The notes under the pieces: model-generated
Seen by the model: only the letters and a program-made list of their open reading frames with translations
The model's database searches: none
Told to the model about the DNA's origin: nothing
Part shown: piece by piece, positions 27,147 through 37,905 of the stretch
Position numbering within the stretch: the stretch's first letter is position 1
How the letters are laid out: every line of letters begins with the position of its first letter
Assembly: GCA_030154185.1 (NCBI GenBank)
Contig: JASKKK010000005.1
Location: 16,493 to 80,492, forward strand
Reading direction: 5' to 3'
DNA from: Desulfuromonadales bacterium
GTDB taxonomy: Bacteria > Desulfobacterota > Desulfuromonadia > Desulfuromonadales > Syntrophotaleaceae
DNA length: 64,000 nucleotides
Made by a program: the position numbers and the translations under genes

Positions 27147-28235
27147 TTACGTTTCCTCGCCGTAGAGGAAAAGCCAACAGCCGAATAAAAGAAAGAGAAC
27201 ATTGGCGCCCCAGGCGGCGATGACGGGCGGAAACGCTCCCGAGTAGCCGAATGCCAGCAGCGCCGCGTGTAGGATAAAGTAGATAGCTCCGATGCCTACG
27301 CTGACGGCAATGCCGAGGGCCAGGCTGGTTCCCCGTCCTTTGCGAATGGCGAAGGGAATGCCGAGGAAAGCCATGACCAGGCAAGCGAAAGGAGCGGCAA
27401 TGCGCGCATGCATGTCGACCTGAAATCGCGTCGCGTTGTAACCTTCCTTTCGCAGTTTTCTGGCCAGATGTCGCAACTCCGAAATGGATAGGTCCTCATT
27501 GCGCTTGCTGCCGGGAATCTTGAAATCATCCGGGGAAACCGGCAGGTTAACCATTTTTTGCGCAAGGTTTCGTTCCGAGGTCAGGTTTCCGGAAGCCGGG
27601 TCGAAGGTGCGGAAAACGACCTGCCGGCACAGCCAACGGTTGTCTGTGAAGGTTGCCTTTGCGGCATCGAGTCTTTGCGTGACGCGGAATTGATCGTTGA
27701 AGGTCAGCAGCGTGATGCCTTCGAGGGTTTGCTGTTTTGGACTGGCCAGTCGGATGTTGAGGATCTGTTCGTTATGACGCAGCCAGATTTTGTCGCGTTT
27801 GTAAGTGACGGCAGGTCCGCCTCTTACTTCAGTTGCGAGAATATGGCGGGCTCGTTTGACCGAAGACGGCACCACAAACTCGTTGGCGGCAAGAATGATC
27901 AGCGAGAGATACAATCCTGTGCGCAGCAGAGGGCCGGCAATTCTGCCCAGACTGATGCCGCCGGCATGCATGGCGGTCAATTCCCCCGTACGGGTGAAGC
28001 TGCCCAGGGTCATGAAAACCGACATCAGGCAAGCCAGTGGGGCCACCTGAGTTATGATCAGAGGGGTTTTGTTGACAAAGTAGGATATGCTCAAGCCTAT
28101 CGAGGCGTGATATTCGATAAAGTCGTCGATGCGTTCGAAAAATTCGACCAGCAGGTACAGTCCGACGAAGGCCGCGAGAGACAAGCCGAAGAAACGGAAA
28201 AAGGTGCGCAGTATGTAGCGGCTGTAAAGCAACAT
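27147..28235 (-). CDS. lptG: LPS export permease LptG
   Basis: Inner-membrane subunit of the LptBFG transporter. 362 residues from the ATG at 28235, preceded by GAGGAA; the family N-terminus (LLYSRYILRTFFRFFGL) starts there, while longer reading would only add lptF overlap. Three N-terminal and three C-terminal transmembrane segments flank a periplasmic jellyroll domain. It lies 2 nt downstream of lptF in the same operon and ends at the shared terminator with ahcY. Confidence 0.92.
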   Translation of the reverse strand: MLLYSRYILRTFFRFFGLSLAAFVGLYLLVEFFERIDDFIEYHASIGLSISYFVNKTPLIITQVAPLACLMSVFMTLGSFTRTGELTAMHAGGISLGRIAGPLLRTGLYLSLIILAANEFVVPSSVKRARHILATEVRGGPAVTYKRDKIWLRHNEQILNIRLASPKQQTLEGITLLTFNDQFRVTQRLDAAKATFTDNRWLCRQVVFRTFDPASGNLTSERNLAQKMVNLPVSPDDFKIPGSKRNEDLSISELRHLARKLRKEGYNATRFQVDMHARIAAPFACLVMAFLGIPFAIRKGRGTSLALGIAVSVGIGAIYFILHAALLAFGYSGAFPPVIAAWGANVLFLLFGCWLFLYGEET

Positions 28236-28237
28236 GG

Positions 28238-29416
28238 TCAGGATTTCCTCAGACGGCGAATGACGCGGTCGGTCCAATGCCGGCAGGTTTCCTGCAATGG
28301 CAATGGTTTTTCCCGGGCGGCCGATTTGAGTACGACGATGCCGGCGATCAGGAATATCATATTGGGAATCCACAGAACCGCGCCGGGCATCCCCGTCTCG
28401 ACGACCAGGGTGGAGGCCAGGGACAGCAGCATATAGTAGGCGAGGAACACCAACAGTCCTAAGGCGAAACCGCTGCCGCGGCCGGAACGTACCGGTTGAA
28501 TGCCCAGAGGAACGCCGAGCAGGGCAAAGAGCAGCGGTGCGAAGGGCAGTGCCAGGCGCCAGTGGAATTCGGCGGTCAATTCGCTGGATTTGGAAGAAAT
28601 CGGTGCGGTATCGGCATGGATTGCCCGGAAAAGCTCCAGGATGGACATGGTTTTCTTGTTTTTGCGTGGTTCATCCGAGGACAGAGAAGCGTTTCCGAGG
28701 TCGAGATTGAGGTCGTAGGTCGTAAAGCCGATGACATGGAAGGCTTTGTCCGATATGCTGCGCTGTCTATGGATGGTGCCGTTTTCCAAATGCAGGGTGA
28801 GGGACATCGTATCCTGGTTGGATAGAACGCGTCCATTGTCGGCTAAGATGATAGCCGGTACGGCGTCTTTTCGTTCATCGGAGATGAAGACGCCCTGCAT
28901 GCGGGCGGTCCTTTCGTCGACTTCGTTGGCGTAGAGTACGAGTCCTTCGAATTCGTCGTTGAAGATTTGCGGCTGAATACCTATGTTGGCGCGACTGCTG
29001 GCGATCTGGAACAGTTGTCTGCGAAAAAAGTCTTCACTCGCAGGTTTGACGACCGTGGTGAGGCCTGCTGTTACAAGACTTACAAGCAGTCCCAGGCAGA
29101 TGACCGGGGTGGTTATCTGGTAGAGGCTGGTGCCGCCGGCTTTGAGAGCCAGTATCTCCTGGTCCGAGGACATGCGGCCGAGTCCTGCCATGATGCCGAG
29201 CAGAAAAGACAGTGGCAAGGTCAGTACCAGAAAGGTCGGCAACAGGGAGGCGAACAGCAGCAGAATGTCTGCCAGGGGCACGCCTTTGTTGATAACCAGT
29301 TCGACAAATTTGAGGATGCGTCCCATGATCAGGACGAGGGTGAACACTGCCAGTCCCAGCGACATGGGGACCAGCGTTTCACGCAATAGATAACGTTGAA
29401 TGCGAAAGCTCGACAT
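28238..29416 (-). CDS. lptF: LPS export permease LptF
   Basis: Partner of LptG; together they lift LPS out of the inner membrane using LptB ATPase. 392 residues with the 3+3 transmembrane plan and a periplasmic domain between. Motifs seen are IQRYLLRETLVPMSLGL at the N-terminus and MSSDQEILALKAGG near residue 85. It has no recognisable ribosome site, and its promoter sits only 8 nt upstream of the ATG, as for lptC. First gene of a two-gene operon. Confidence 0.92.
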   Translation of the reverse strand: MSSFRIQRYLLRETLVPMSLGLAVFTLVLIMGRILKFVELVINKGVPLADILLLFASLLPTFLVLTLPLSFLLGIMAGLGRMSSDQEILALKAGGTSLYQITTPVICLGLLVSLVTAGLTTVVKPASEDFFRRQLFQIASSRANIGIQPQIFNDEFEGLVLYANEVDERTARMQGVFISDERKDAVPAIILADNGRVLSNQDTMSLTLHLENGTIHRQRSISDKAFHVIGFTTYDLNLDLGNASLSSDEPRKNKKTMSILELFRAIHADTAPISSKSSELTAEFHWRLALPFAPLLFALLGVPLGIQPVRSGRGSGFALGLLVFLAYYMLLSLASTLVVETGMPGAVLWIPNMIFLIAGIVVLKSAAREKPLPLQETCRHWTDRVIRRLRKS

Positions 29417-29424
29417 AGGCGCTG

Positions 29425-29454
29425 ATATTAATACAGTTCCGGCTTTTTTGTAAA
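29425..29454 (-). promoter_or_regulatory. Predicted promoter for lptF, almost leaderless
   Basis: On the minus strand TTTACA (29454-29449), an 18-nt spacer and TAATAT (29430-29425). The lptF ATG begins 8 nt after the -10 box, so the predicted start of transcription lies within 1-3 nt of the start codon. Confidence 0.5.
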
Positions 29455-29664
29455 CCAGAGTTCGCCCGGAAAAAACGATTCGGCATGGAAAGCGACAGGT
29501 ACAGAATAAAGGACGAGAACCCGGGTCGGGAGGGCTTTTGTCAGGTTGGCGGATATCCGTTTCCGCCCGAATCCGATTAGAGAAGGAAGAGGAGAGTTGA
29601 TCGTAGGCGGGGGGCTGACCGCGGAGAGTGGTCGGGTTGCTATTTTGTCCTTGCTATGCCGCTT
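29455..29664. other. Non-coding gap between lptF and the rpsB promoter
   Basis: Nothing supported as a gene. The stretch separates the divergent lptF and rpsB promoters; it holds no convincing hairpin or reading frame with a ribosome site. Confidence 0.5.
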
Positions 29665-29693
29665 TTTCCATGGTAAATACACGTGTTCATAAT
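29665..29693 (+). promoter_or_regulatory. Predicted promoter for rpsB
   Basis: TTTCCA (29665-29670), a 17-nt spacer and CATAAT (29688-29693). It gives a leader of about 100 nt, GC-rich and able to fold, as expected for an autoregulated ribosomal protein transcript. Confidence 0.5.
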
Positions 29694-29798
29694 ACGCACG
29701 CACCTTGACCTTGTGGCGGAGGTGCCCGCCGGTTGATACGGCAGGGTCCGCCAGGGATGATGGGTGCGGAGGCAAACCAATTTAAAGGAGTAAAGTAC

Positions 29799-30590
29799 AT
29801 GGCACAGGTTAGCATGAAACAGCTGCTCGAGGCCGGCGTCCACTTCGGCCATCAGACCAAGCGCTGGAACCCAAAAATGAAGCCCTATATTTTCGGGGCG
29901 CGCAACGGTATCTACATCGTCGATCTGCAGAAGACCGTTCGATACTTCAAGGCGGCTTATCAGTTTGTTCGTGAAACGGTTCAGAACGGCGAAAAGGTTT
30001 TGTTCGTCGGAACCAAGAAACAGGCGCAGGAAGCTATCCGTGAGGAGACCGAACGTGCTGGGCAGTTTTATGTCGACAGTCGGTGGCTCGGTGGCATGCT
30101 GACCAACTTCGCCACCATCAAGAAGAGTATCGAACGTCTCAAGAAAATCGAAGCCATGGCGCAGGATGGCACTTACGAACTGCTTACCAAAAAAGAAGCT
30201 CTCGGGCTGGAGCGCGAAAGAGAAAAACTCGAAAAAACTCTCGGCGGCATCAAGGGCATGAGCAAGCTGCCCGGCGCCGTGTTCGTGATTGATCCCAAGA
30301 AGGAAGCCATCGCCGTCAAGGAAGCCCGTAAACTGGGTATCCCGGTCGTCGCCGTGGTCGATACCAACTGCGATCCGGACGACATCGATTACATCATTCC
30401 CGGCAACGACGATGCCATCCGTGCCATTCGTCTGTTTGCCACAAAAATGGCCGATGCCTGCGTCGAAGGCGCCGAGGCACGCGAAGCTGCATTGAGGGCT
30501 GAAACCGACAAAGCTGAGACCGAAAACAAGGACGAAGCCCCCGTTGAGGAAGCTGCTGGCGAAGCGGGCGAGAAGGCCGGCGAAGCATAG
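29799..30590 (+). CDS. rpsB: 30S ribosomal protein S2
   Basis: Small-subunit ribosomal protein. 263 residues from the ATG at 29799, with AAAGGAG 8 nt upstream. The conserved [22 protein letters not shown] opening, the [12 protein letters not shown] segment and [11 protein letters not shown] are present. The C-terminus carries an extra 30-residue tail rich in Glu, Ala and Lys, making it slightly longer than the usual 240-255. It is followed by an intercistronic terminator-like hairpin and tsf. Confidence 0.97.
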   Translation: MAQVSMKQLLEAGVHFGHQTKRWNPKMKPYIFGARNGIYIVDLQKTVRYFKAAYQFVRETVQNGEKVLFVGTKKQAQEAIREETERAGQFYVDSRWLGGMLTNFATIKKSIERLKKIEAMAQDGTYELLTKKEALGLEREREKLEKTLGGIKGMSKLPGAVFVIDPKKEAIAVKEARKLGIPVVAVVDTNCDPDDIDYIIPGNDDAIRAIRLFATKMADACVEGAEAREAALRAETDKAETENKDEAPVEEAAGEAGEKAGEA

Positions 30591-30615
30591 TCGTTTTTCG
30601 GTGTTTTGAATACGC

Positions 30616-30647
30616 AAAAGGCGGTCCGGGAAACTGACCGCCTTTTT
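30616..30647 (+). terminator. Terminator or attenuator between rpsB and tsf
   Basis: AAAAGGCGGTC (30616-30626), a 9-nt loop, GACCGCC (30636-30642) and five T residues. A hairpin at this point in rpsB-tsf operons partially ends transcription in E. coli; here its strength also suggests unequal expression of S2 and EF-Ts. Confidence 0.8.
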
Positions 30648-30713
30648 GCTGACATATATCACGGAAGCGGTGACCAAGAACCCGCCTCCCAGCATAAACG
30701 AGGAGAGATTGTC

Positions 30714-31625
30714 ATGAAAATCACTGCATCGATGGTTTCCGAACTGCGTACCAAAACCGGCGCAGGGATGATGGATTGTAAAAAAGCTCTTACCGAAGCC
30801 GGCGGAAATATGGAAGAAGCTGTCGACCTGCTTCGTAAAAAAGGTCTTTCCGCCGCAGCCAAAAAAGCCGATCGCGCTGCTGCAGAAGGTCTCGTGGTCG
30901 GCCTTGCCGAGGGTGGCTGCGGAGTTCTGGTGGAAGTGAATGCCGAGACCGATTTCGTTGCCAAAAACGCCAATTTTCAGGAATTCACCAGCGGCGTGGC
31001 GAATGTTGTGCTCTCCTCCAAGCCCGCCGATCTCGAAGCTCTCAAGGCTCTTCCTTTTCCCGGAACCGGGCGTACCGTTGCCGAAGAGCAGACCCATCAG
31101 ATAGCCACTATCGGTGAAAATATCAATTTGCGGCGCTTTGTCTGTTTTGACAATGACCAGGGGGTCGTATCCTTCTATATTCACGGGGTCGGAAAAATCG
31201 GCGTTCTCGTGGAACTGGAAACCGCAAAGACTGATGATGAGCGTGTGTCCGCCCTGGCGCGCAACCTGGCCATGCATATAGCTGCCGCCAACCCCCCTTA
31301 CCTGTGTCGCGACGATGTGCCCGCGGAAGTTGTGGAAAAAGAAAAAGACATCATGCGCACCAAGGCCATCGAAAGCGGCAAACCTGAAAAAATCGTTGAG
31401 AAAATCATTGCCGGACAGATCAACAAATACTTCAGTGAAGTCTGCCTGCTTGAACAAGCTTACGTTATCGATCCCGACCACACCGTCGGCAAGGTAGTCG
31501 AGAACTTGGGCAAGGAGATAGGTGGCGATGTCAAACTGACTCGTTTCGCCCGCTATCAATTGGGTGAAGGTCTGGAAAAACGAGAAGACGACTTTGCGGC
31601 CGAGGTCGCTTCCATGACCAAGTAA
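30714..31625 (+). CDS. tsf: Elongation factor Ts
   Basis: Nucleotide exchange factor for EF-Tu. 303 residues from the ATG at 30714 with AGGAGA upstream. The N-terminal UBA-like domain with TGAGMMDCKKALTEAGG and the core motif NAETDFVAKN are present. It is the full-length two-subdomain form. pyrH follows the stop without a gap. Confidence 0.97.
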   Translation: MKITASMVSELRTKTGAGMMDCKKALTEAGGNMEEAVDLLRKKGLSAAAKKADRAAAEGLVVGLAEGGCGVLVEVNAETDFVAKNANFQEFTSGVANVVLSSKPADLEALKALPFPGTGRTVAEEQTHQIATIGENINLRRFVCFDNDQGVVSFYIHGVGKIGVLVELETAKTDDERVSALARNLAMHIAAANPPYLCRDDVPAEVVEKEKDIMRTKAIESGKPEKIVEKIIAGQINKYFSEVCLLEQAYVIDPDHTVGKVVENLGKEIGGDVKLTRFARYQLGEGLEKREDDFAAEVASMTK

Positions 31626-32363
<738 letters not shown>

Positions 32364-32368
32364 ATTCC

Positions 32369-32926
32369 ATGTATAACGATGTCGTCAAGAAAGCTCGCAA
32401 CGGAATGGATAAGGCTGTAGACGCCTTGAAAAAGGACATGACCAAAGTACGTACCGGGAGGGCGTCCACCTCTCTTCTGGATGATGTGATGGTCGATTAC
32501 TACGGCACTCCTACGCCACTGAATCAGGTCGGCACCCTGACCGTTCCTGAATCTCGACTGATAACCATTCAACCTTGGGAAAAGAAACTTCTGCCGGATA
32601 TTGAAAAGGCTATTTTCAAGGCCGATCTTGGGCTTACCCCGACGTCCGACGGGCAGCTCATCCGTATTGCCATTCCTCCCATGACCGAGGAACGCCGCAA
32701 GGAAATGGGCAAAGTGGTGCGGAAGATGGGAGAGGAGGCGAAGGTCAGTGTGCGCGGCGCTCGGCGCGACGCCAACGAGAGCTTGAAAAAACTGGAAAAA
32801 AACAAGGAAATCAGTGAGGATGAACAGAAGCGTGGCGAAAAGGAAATCCAGGATCTGACCGATTCCTTTGTGGCCAAAATTGATGAGCTTGTTGCCGGTA
32901 AAGAAAAGGAAATCATGGAAATCTGA
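32369..32926 (+). CDS. frr: Ribosome recycling factor
   Basis: Splits post-termination ribosomes with EF-G. 185 residues, exact family length. The conserved [20 protein letters not shown] segment is near 28-47, and the C-terminal half is a charged three-helix bundle ([20 protein letters not shown]). It starts 5 nt after pyrH and ends about 90 nt before a terminator. Confidence 0.97.
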   Translation: MYNDVVKKARNGMDKAVDALKKDMTKVRTGRASTSLLDDVMVDYYGTPTPLNQVGTLTVPESRLITIQPWEKKLLPDIEKAIFKADLGLTPTSDGQLIRIAIPPMTEERRKEMGKVVRKMGEEAKVSVRGARRDANESLKKLEKNKEISEDEQKRGEKEIQDLTDSFVAKIDELVAGKEKEIMEI

Positions 32927-33018
32927 ACCCGGCTTCCGGCACGGCAGCGCACTTCGGTTCGAGGTCGCATCTGCCGGTGTCCGGCCTCCGGGAAGGGTAA
33001 CCAGCAAAAGATAGACCG

Positions 33019-33048
33019 AGGGACGTCGGTGCGGCGTCCCTTTTCTTT
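33019..33048 (+). terminator. Terminator after frr
   Basis: AGGGACG (33019-33025) and CGTCCCT (33035-33041) form the stem, followed by TTTTCTTT. It closes the rpsB-tsf-pyrH-frr operon. Confidence 0.7.
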
Positions 33049-33072
33049 ATGTGGAGCACGACCGATCCCTTC

Positions 33073-33101
33073 TTGCTGGGTAAAACCGGTTGTGCTAATG
33101 T
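33073..33101 (+). promoter_or_regulatory. Possible promoter for the uppS-cdsA-dxr-rseP-tsaB operon
   Basis: TTGCTG (33073-33078), a 17-nt spacer and TAATGT (33096-33101), placed between the frr terminator and uppS. Both boxes match only half of the consensus. Confidence 0.4.
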
Positions 33102-33140
33102 TTTAAACTTCGTTGCGATGTGAAGTCAGGCGGTGCCGAA

Positions 33141-33869
33141 ATGCGTATACCCCGACATCTCGCCATTATCATGGATGGTAACGGGCGTTGGGCCGAACAA
33201 CGTGGCTTACCCCGGATTCTCGGCCATCGTCATGGCGTTGAGACAGCCAAAACCATCATTGAAGAGTGCCGCCGGATGGGGGTGGCCTATCTCACCCTTT
33301 ATGCTTTCAGCTCCGAAAACTGGGGTCGACCCAACGAAGAGGTCGATTCCCTGATGGCCTTGCTCAACACTTTCCTTGACAAAGAATTACAGACGCTTCT
33401 CACTCATCGAATCCGTCTCAACGTTATCGGAGCTATAGACCGTCTCCCTGCGCAGGTACGTGACACGCTGTTTCGTACCATGGAACGCACAGCCCAAAAC
33501 CGGGATATGGTTTTGACCCTTGCTCTCTCCTACGGGGCCCGCGATGAAATACTGGGCGCCGTTCGAACTCTCGTCGAAGAGGTCCAGAGCGGGCAACTCA
33601 AGCCCGATGCCATCGATGAGCAGTGCTTTTCCCGCGCCCTCCAGACATCCGGTATGCCCGATCCGGACTTTCTCATTCGTACCAGCGGCGAAATACGCAT
33701 CAGCAACTTTCTGCTGTGGCAGCTGGCTTATGCCGAAATCTATTTCACGCCGGTCTTATGGCCCGATTTCAGTCCCGCTCACCTGCACGACGCCTTTGTC
33801 GAATTCGAGCGTAGGGAACGTCGCTACGGTCTGACCGCTGAGCAATTACCCGATAAGTGTGATGACTGA
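33141..33869 (+). CDS. uppS: Undecaprenyl pyrophosphate synthase
   Basis: Makes the C55 lipid carrier for cell-wall and O-antigen synthesis. 242 residues from the ATG at 33141; a GTG at 33120 would add seven residues without a better ribosome site. IIMDGNGRWAEQRGLPR with the catalytic Asp, GHRHGVETAK and RTSGEIRISNFLLWQLAYAE are all present. cdsA follows within 11 nt. Confidence 0.95.
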   Translation: MRIPRHLAIIMDGNGRWAEQRGLPRILGHRHGVETAKTIIEECRRMGVAYLTLYAFSSENWGRPNEEVDSLMALLNTFLDKELQTLLTHRIRLNVIGAIDRLPAQVRDTLFRTMERTAQNRDMVLTLALSYGARDEILGAVRTLVEEVQSGQLKPDAIDEQCFSRALQTSGMPDPDFLIRTSGEIRISNFLLWQLAYAEIYFTPVLWPDFSPAHLHDAFVEFERRERRYGLTAEQLPDKCDD

Positions 33870-33880
33870 AGGAGGAAGAT

Positions 33881-34678
33881 ATTAAAACGCGAATCCTGAC
33901 AGCATGTATTGTGCTGCCTCTGCTTATAGCTTTTATTTTGAAGGCTCCCGCCTGGGGGTTTTTCTGTATGGTGGCCGGCATTGCCGGCTGGGCTCTCTGC
34001 GAATATTACGCCATGGTTCTGCCTGGACGGCGATATGTCGAAAGATGGCTGGCGATTATCACCGGCGTTTCGCTGATGATTCCGCTAGTATTTGAGCAGT
34101 ATGAGGTGTTTGTCGGGCTAATCACATTCATTGTTTTCATTTTTGCATGCCTGTTTCTGTTGCATCATGGCACCATGGAGAGAGCGGCTGGGGACCTCGC
34201 TCTGATGGTGTTCGGTTTTTTTTATTTAAGCATACCCCTTGCGCACATGGTCATGCTTCGCTATCTGGAGCATGGCACGCGCTGGATTCTGCTGGTGCTG
34301 TTCATGGTCATGGTCAATGATACCAGCGCATATTTTACCGGGACTTTTCTGGGACGGCATAAGTTGTATCCGAGCGTGAGTCCCAAAAAAAGTGTCGAAG
34401 GTGCCGTTGGCGGCCTGGCCGGCAGTCTTTGTGCCGCCGCCGTAGCGCATTGGACTTTTGTTCCCTGGACTGCCCTGTCGCATATCCTGCTCCTTGGGCT
34501 GGTGGCCGGAGTCGTTGCCGAACTCGGCGATCTGTTTGAATCTCTCCTGAAACGTTCTTTCGGCATAAAAGATTCCGGCGCACTGATTCCCGGGCACGGG
34601 GGGATACTCGATCGCCTTGACAGTCTGATATTCGTTTTTCCGTTAACATACTATTTCGCCCTGGCATTTCAGGGATAG
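33881..34678 (+). CDS. cdsA: Phosphatidate cytidylyltransferase, apparent ATT start
   Basis: Makes CDP-diacylglycerol from phosphatidic acid and CTP, the branch point for phospholipids. 265 residues if started at ATT 33881. That reading gives the N-terminus [14 protein letters not shown], matching the conserved KxRILTA opening of CdsA, and AAGGAGG lies 5 nt upstream. No ATG, GTG or TTG exists in frame between that site and GTG 33911, which would cut the motif off. It is multi-spanning; the C-terminal signature [23 protein letters not shown] is intact (S-x8-P-G-H-G-G-x2-DR-x-D). Confidence 0.88.
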   Translation: MKTRILTACIVLPLLIAFILKAPAWGFFCMVAGIAGWALCEYYAMVLPGRRYVERWLAIITGVSLMIPLVFEQYEVFVGLITFIVFIFACLFLLHHGTMERAAGDLALMVFGFFYLSIPLAHMVMLRYLEHGTRWILLVLFMVMVNDTSAYFTGTFLGRHKLYPSVSPKKSVEGAVGGLAGSLCAAAVAHWTFVPWTALSHILLLGLVAGVVAELGDLFESLLKRSFGIKDSGALIPGHGGILDRLDSLIFVFPLTYYFALAFQG

Positions 34679-34686
34679 AGGGGATT

Positions 34687-35871
34687 ATGGCTTCCGCAAA
34701 AAGACTCGGCATCCTCGGTTCCACCGGCTCCATCGGAGTCAGCACCCTGGACATTGTGGCTGCATTTCCGGACCAGTTCGAAGTGGTGACCTTGACGGCG
34801 GGAAACAATCTCGTTCGTCTGGAAGAGCAGATACGACGTTTTCGGCCCCAAATGGTCGCAGTGCTTTCTGAAGATGGAGCAAAACAGCTGAAACAACGGC
34901 TTGGCGACGAGGCACCGCAGATTCTGTCCGGTATCGAGGGGTTGGTGGCATGCGCCACCCACGCGGGCATCGATATGGTGGTTTCCGCCATTGTCGGTGC
35001 TGCAGGACTGGTTCCTACCATGTCTGCCATCGAGTCGGGCAAGGATATCGCTTTGGCCAACAAGGAAACATTGGTGACGGCAGGTTCGCTGATAACCGAA
35101 GCCGTGGCACGACATGGCGTACGGCTGTTTCCCGTGGATAGCGAACATTCCGCGATCTTTCAGTCTCTGGAAGGACATCGCATGGATGACGTTCGTCGGT
35201 TGATTCTGACCGCTTCGGGAGGGCCGTTTCGCAATCGTCCGCTTGAGGAGATGGTCGATATAACACCGGCCGATGCTCTGGCGCACCCGAACTGGAGCAT
35301 GGGACGCAAAATTTCCATCGATTCCGCCACGATGATGAACAAGGGGCTGGAAGTCATCGAAGCGCGTTGGCTGTTCGATGTTCCGGCGGATCGCATCGCA
35401 GTTCATATCCATCCCCAGAGTATCGTTCATTCCCTGGTCGAATACATCGATGGCGCCGTTATCGCCCAACTTGGCATTCCCGATATGAAAACGCCTATTG
35501 CATATGCCTTGTCCCATCCCAACCGATTGCCCCTCGATCTGCCCGCATTGGACCTTTGCAGTTTGCGCAATCTTACTTTCGACGATCCCGACCTCGAGCG
35601 TTTTCCCTGTCTGGGGCTTGCCTATGATGCTCTGGCCATGGACGGCACTGCGCCTGCCGTGCTTAATGCCGCCAATGAAGTGGCGGTCGACGCTTTTCTC
35701 AATGAAGAGATTGCCTTTCTCGACATTGCGCGGATCATTGGTGCGACCCTCAAGGGGCTGAAAGTGAAGCCTCTCGAGCATATCGATGATGTTCTGCGGG
35801 CCGATCTATGGGGTCGGCGGGAGGCTCGTCGCCTCATCGACAGTCAGGCTGAAGGAGGACAGGCATGCTGA
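34687..35871 (+). CDS. dxr: 1-deoxy-D-xylulose-5-phosphate reductoisomerase
   Basis: Second step of the MEP isoprenoid pathway, supplying precursors for UppS upstream. 394 residues. The NADPH-binding [12 protein letters not shown], the NKETLV motif, metal-site DSEHSAIFQ and [19 protein letters not shown] are present. The ATG at 34687 follows the cdsA stop by 8 nt, and the end overlaps rseP by 7 nt. Confidence 0.97.
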   Translation: MASAKRLGILGSTGSIGVSTLDIVAAFPDQFEVVTLTAGNNLVRLEEQIRRFRPQMVAVLSEDGAKQLKQRLGDEAPQILSGIEGLVACATHAGIDMVVSAIVGAAGLVPTMSAIESGKDIALANKETLVTAGSLITEAVARHGVRLFPVDSEHSAIFQSLEGHRMDDVRRLILTASGGPFRNRPLEEMVDITPADALAHPNWSMGRKISIDSATMMNKGLEVIEARWLFDVPADRIAVHIHPQSIVHSLVEYIDGAVIAQLGIPDMKTPIAYALSHPNRLPLDLPALDLCSLRNLTFDDPDLERFPCLGLAYDALAMDGTAPAVLNAANEVAVDAFLNEEIAFLDIARIIGATLKGLKVKPLEHIDDVLRADLWGRREARRLIDSQAEGGQAC

Positions 35872-37193
35872 AAATCGTCGGCGGTATTCTCATGCTCGGG
35901 GTTCTGGTTTTCGTCCACGAGCTTGGACACTTTCTGATTGCCAAATGGTGCCGGGTCAAGGTGCTGAAATTTTCCCTCGGCTTCGGACCCAGACTTTTCT
36001 CGCGTACCTGGGGAGAGACGGAGTACCAGGTCTGCATTATACCTTTGGGAGGGTATGTGCAGATGCTTGGAGAAGGAGGGAACGAAGAGGGTCAGCCCCT
36101 TACGGAAGAAGACAAACAAAGATCGTTCGCCGAAAAGCCGGTATTGCAACGGCTTGCCATTGTTGCGGCCGGTCCGGCCATGAATCTGTTGCTGCCGTTT
36201 ACGCTTTTGCCCCTGGCTTTTTTTATCGGCATGGATCAGCCCGCCTTTCTCGATCGGCCTGCCTGTGTCGGGTATGTTGTCAGCGAATCGCCCGCCGCAC
36301 GTGCGGGTTTCGAGGTGGGGGACTGCATCAAGAGCATTTCTGGGCATCCGGCCGATACCTGGACTGAGGCTGAAAAAAACCTTCTTTCCGTTGCCGGTAA
36401 GAGAGTGTCGTTGCTGGTTGAGCGCGAAAAGGGGCCCGTCGACCTGCAGCTGCCTGCGGACGCCACCGCCGTGGAGGGGTTGCAGGGCGTAGGGCTTTTA
36501 CCGCGGCAGGCTGCCGTTGTCGGATTTCTTCAGGACAACATGCCTGCGAGGAAGGCCGGGATGCAGCTGAACGATCGTATCGTTGCCATCGACGGTTCAC
36601 CGGTGCGGTCCTGGTACGATATCCCCGCCCTGGTGGAGGCGAGCGAAGGCGCCGCCATGACCGTCGTCGTTGAACGCAGCGGAAGCTTTTTGAATCTGCA
36701 GCTCGATCCAAAGTTTATCGGCGAGAAAGAGTCCGGTCGATACATGCTTGGTATCGGACCGCAAGTGGAAACGGTTTTCAAGCGTTTCAGTCTCGGCGAT
36801 GCTTTCCGTGAAGGGGTCGGACGCAGCGTGGAACTTGTCGACATGACGCTTCTGTTTTTACGCAAACTGTTTGCCGGACACATTTCCGCCAAGAACATCG
36901 GCGGTCCCATCATGGTGGTGCAGATGGCGGGCTCTGTCGCAGAAGAGGTCGATCTGGCCAAGATTCTTTCCATGCTGGCATTTTTGAGCATTCAATTGGG
37001 GATCCTCAATCTGCTTCCGGTACCCATCCTCGATGGAGGACACCTGCTGTTCGGAGCCGTTGAGCTGGTGCGCGGCAAGCCTCTGTCGGAGCAGGCACGG
37101 GAGATCGCCCAACAGGTCGGCCTGGTGTTTATTATTCTGCTGATGGCATGGGCTTTTTATAATGACATTATGCGTCTGACCTTCGGGGGGTAG
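35865..37193 (+). CDS. rseP: RIP metalloprotease RseP
   Basis: Intramembrane site-2 protease that cleaves anti-sigma factors and signal-peptide remnants. 442 residues. Zinc-binding HELGH is at residues 18-22 in the first transmembrane segment, two PDZ domains lie in the middle (about 125-290), and the third zinc ligand is in [11 protein letters not shown] near 390. It is translationally coupled to dxr, and tsaB follows after 1 nt. No sigma-E or RseA gene is nearby. Confidence 0.95.
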   Translation: MLKIVGGILMLGVLVFVHELGHFLIAKWCRVKVLKFSLGFGPRLFSRTWGETEYQVCIIPLGGYVQMLGEGGNEEGQPLTEEDKQRSFAEKPVLQRLAIVAAGPAMNLLLPFTLLPLAFFIGMDQPAFLDRPACVGYVVSESPAARAGFEVGDCIKSISGHPADTWTEAEKNLLSVAGKRVSLLVEREKGPVDLQLPADATAVEGLQGVGLLPRQAAVVGFLQDNMPARKAGMQLNDRIVAIDGSPVRSWYDIPALVEASEGAAMTVVVERSGSFLNLQLDPKFIGEKESGRYMLGIGPQVETVFKRFSLGDAFREGVGRSVELVDMTLLFLRKLFAGHISAKNIGGPIMVVQMAGSVAEEVDLAKILSMLAFLSIQLGILNLLPVPILDGGHLLFGAVELVRGKPLSEQAREIAQQVGLVFIILLMAWAFYNDIMRLTFGG

Positions 37194-37194
37194 A

Positions 37195-37905
37195 ATGGAG
37201 GAGCTGGCAGTAACCGTCGATACTTCGACTCCGGCCGGTAGCGTGGCTCTCAATCGAGGGGAAGACCTGCTCGGGGAGGTGGTGTTGCACCTGCGGGGCA
37301 CGCATACGGATCGCATTCTCAGTTCCCTGAACTGGTTGCTCACCGAGGCATGTGTAAAACCGTCTGAAGTCGATGTGTTCGGTGTCGTGATCGGGCCGGG
37401 TAGCTTCACCGGCTTGCGGGTCGGGGTCGCTACCGTCAAAGGGCTTGCCTTTGCCTGTGACACCCCCGTTGTCGGGGTGTCATCTCTGGAGACCCTCGCC
37501 ATGGGGCGCCCTGCCTCCGCTTATCCGGTTTGCACCATGATCGATGCCCGAAAACACGAAGTGTATGGCGCGGTGTACGACTGTCGGCAAGAAGTCCCCA
37601 TAAACCAGGTTCAAGAACAGGTTGTACCGCCGAGGGTCATGTTGGAACAGTTGCAGGGAGAACATCTGTTTGTTGGCAGCGGGGCTGTTTTGTATCGTGA
37701 TCTTATTCTGGAACGGATGGGTGACAAGGCACATTTCGTGCCCAGGGCGGTGAATCTTCCCAGGGCTTCGTCTGCTGCAGCGCTGGTTTTGGCCCGCTAT
37801 CGTGTCGGTAAGACATGCACCGCCCGGGAAATCGCGCCACGTTACATCCGGGCTTCAGAAGCGGAAATCATGCGTGCCGCCAAGCAGGCCTCCAAGACTA
37901 CCTGA
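37195..37905 (+). CDS. tsaB: tRNA threonylcarbamoyladenosine biosynthesis protein TsaB
   Basis: Partner of TsaD in making t6A at position 37 of tRNAs reading ANN codons. 236 residues of the ASKHA fold. Motifs seen are VDTSTPAGSVAL at the N-terminus, GVVIGPGSFTGLRVGVATVKGLAF near 60-85 and APRYIRASEAE near the C-terminus. Last gene of the uppS operon as read here; the following 218 nt is non-coding apart from a promoter. Confidence 0.94.
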   Translation: MEELAVTVDTSTPAGSVALNRGEDLLGEVVLHLRGTHTDRILSSLNWLLTEACVKPSEVDVFGVVIGPGSFTGLRVGVATVKGLAFACDTPVVGVSSLETLAMGRPASAYPVCTMIDARKHEVYGAVYDCRQEVPINQVQEQVVPPRVMLEQLQGEHLFVGSGAVLYRDLILERMGDKAHFVPRAVNLPRASSAAALVLARYRVGKTCTAREIAPRYIRASEAEIMRAAKQASKTT

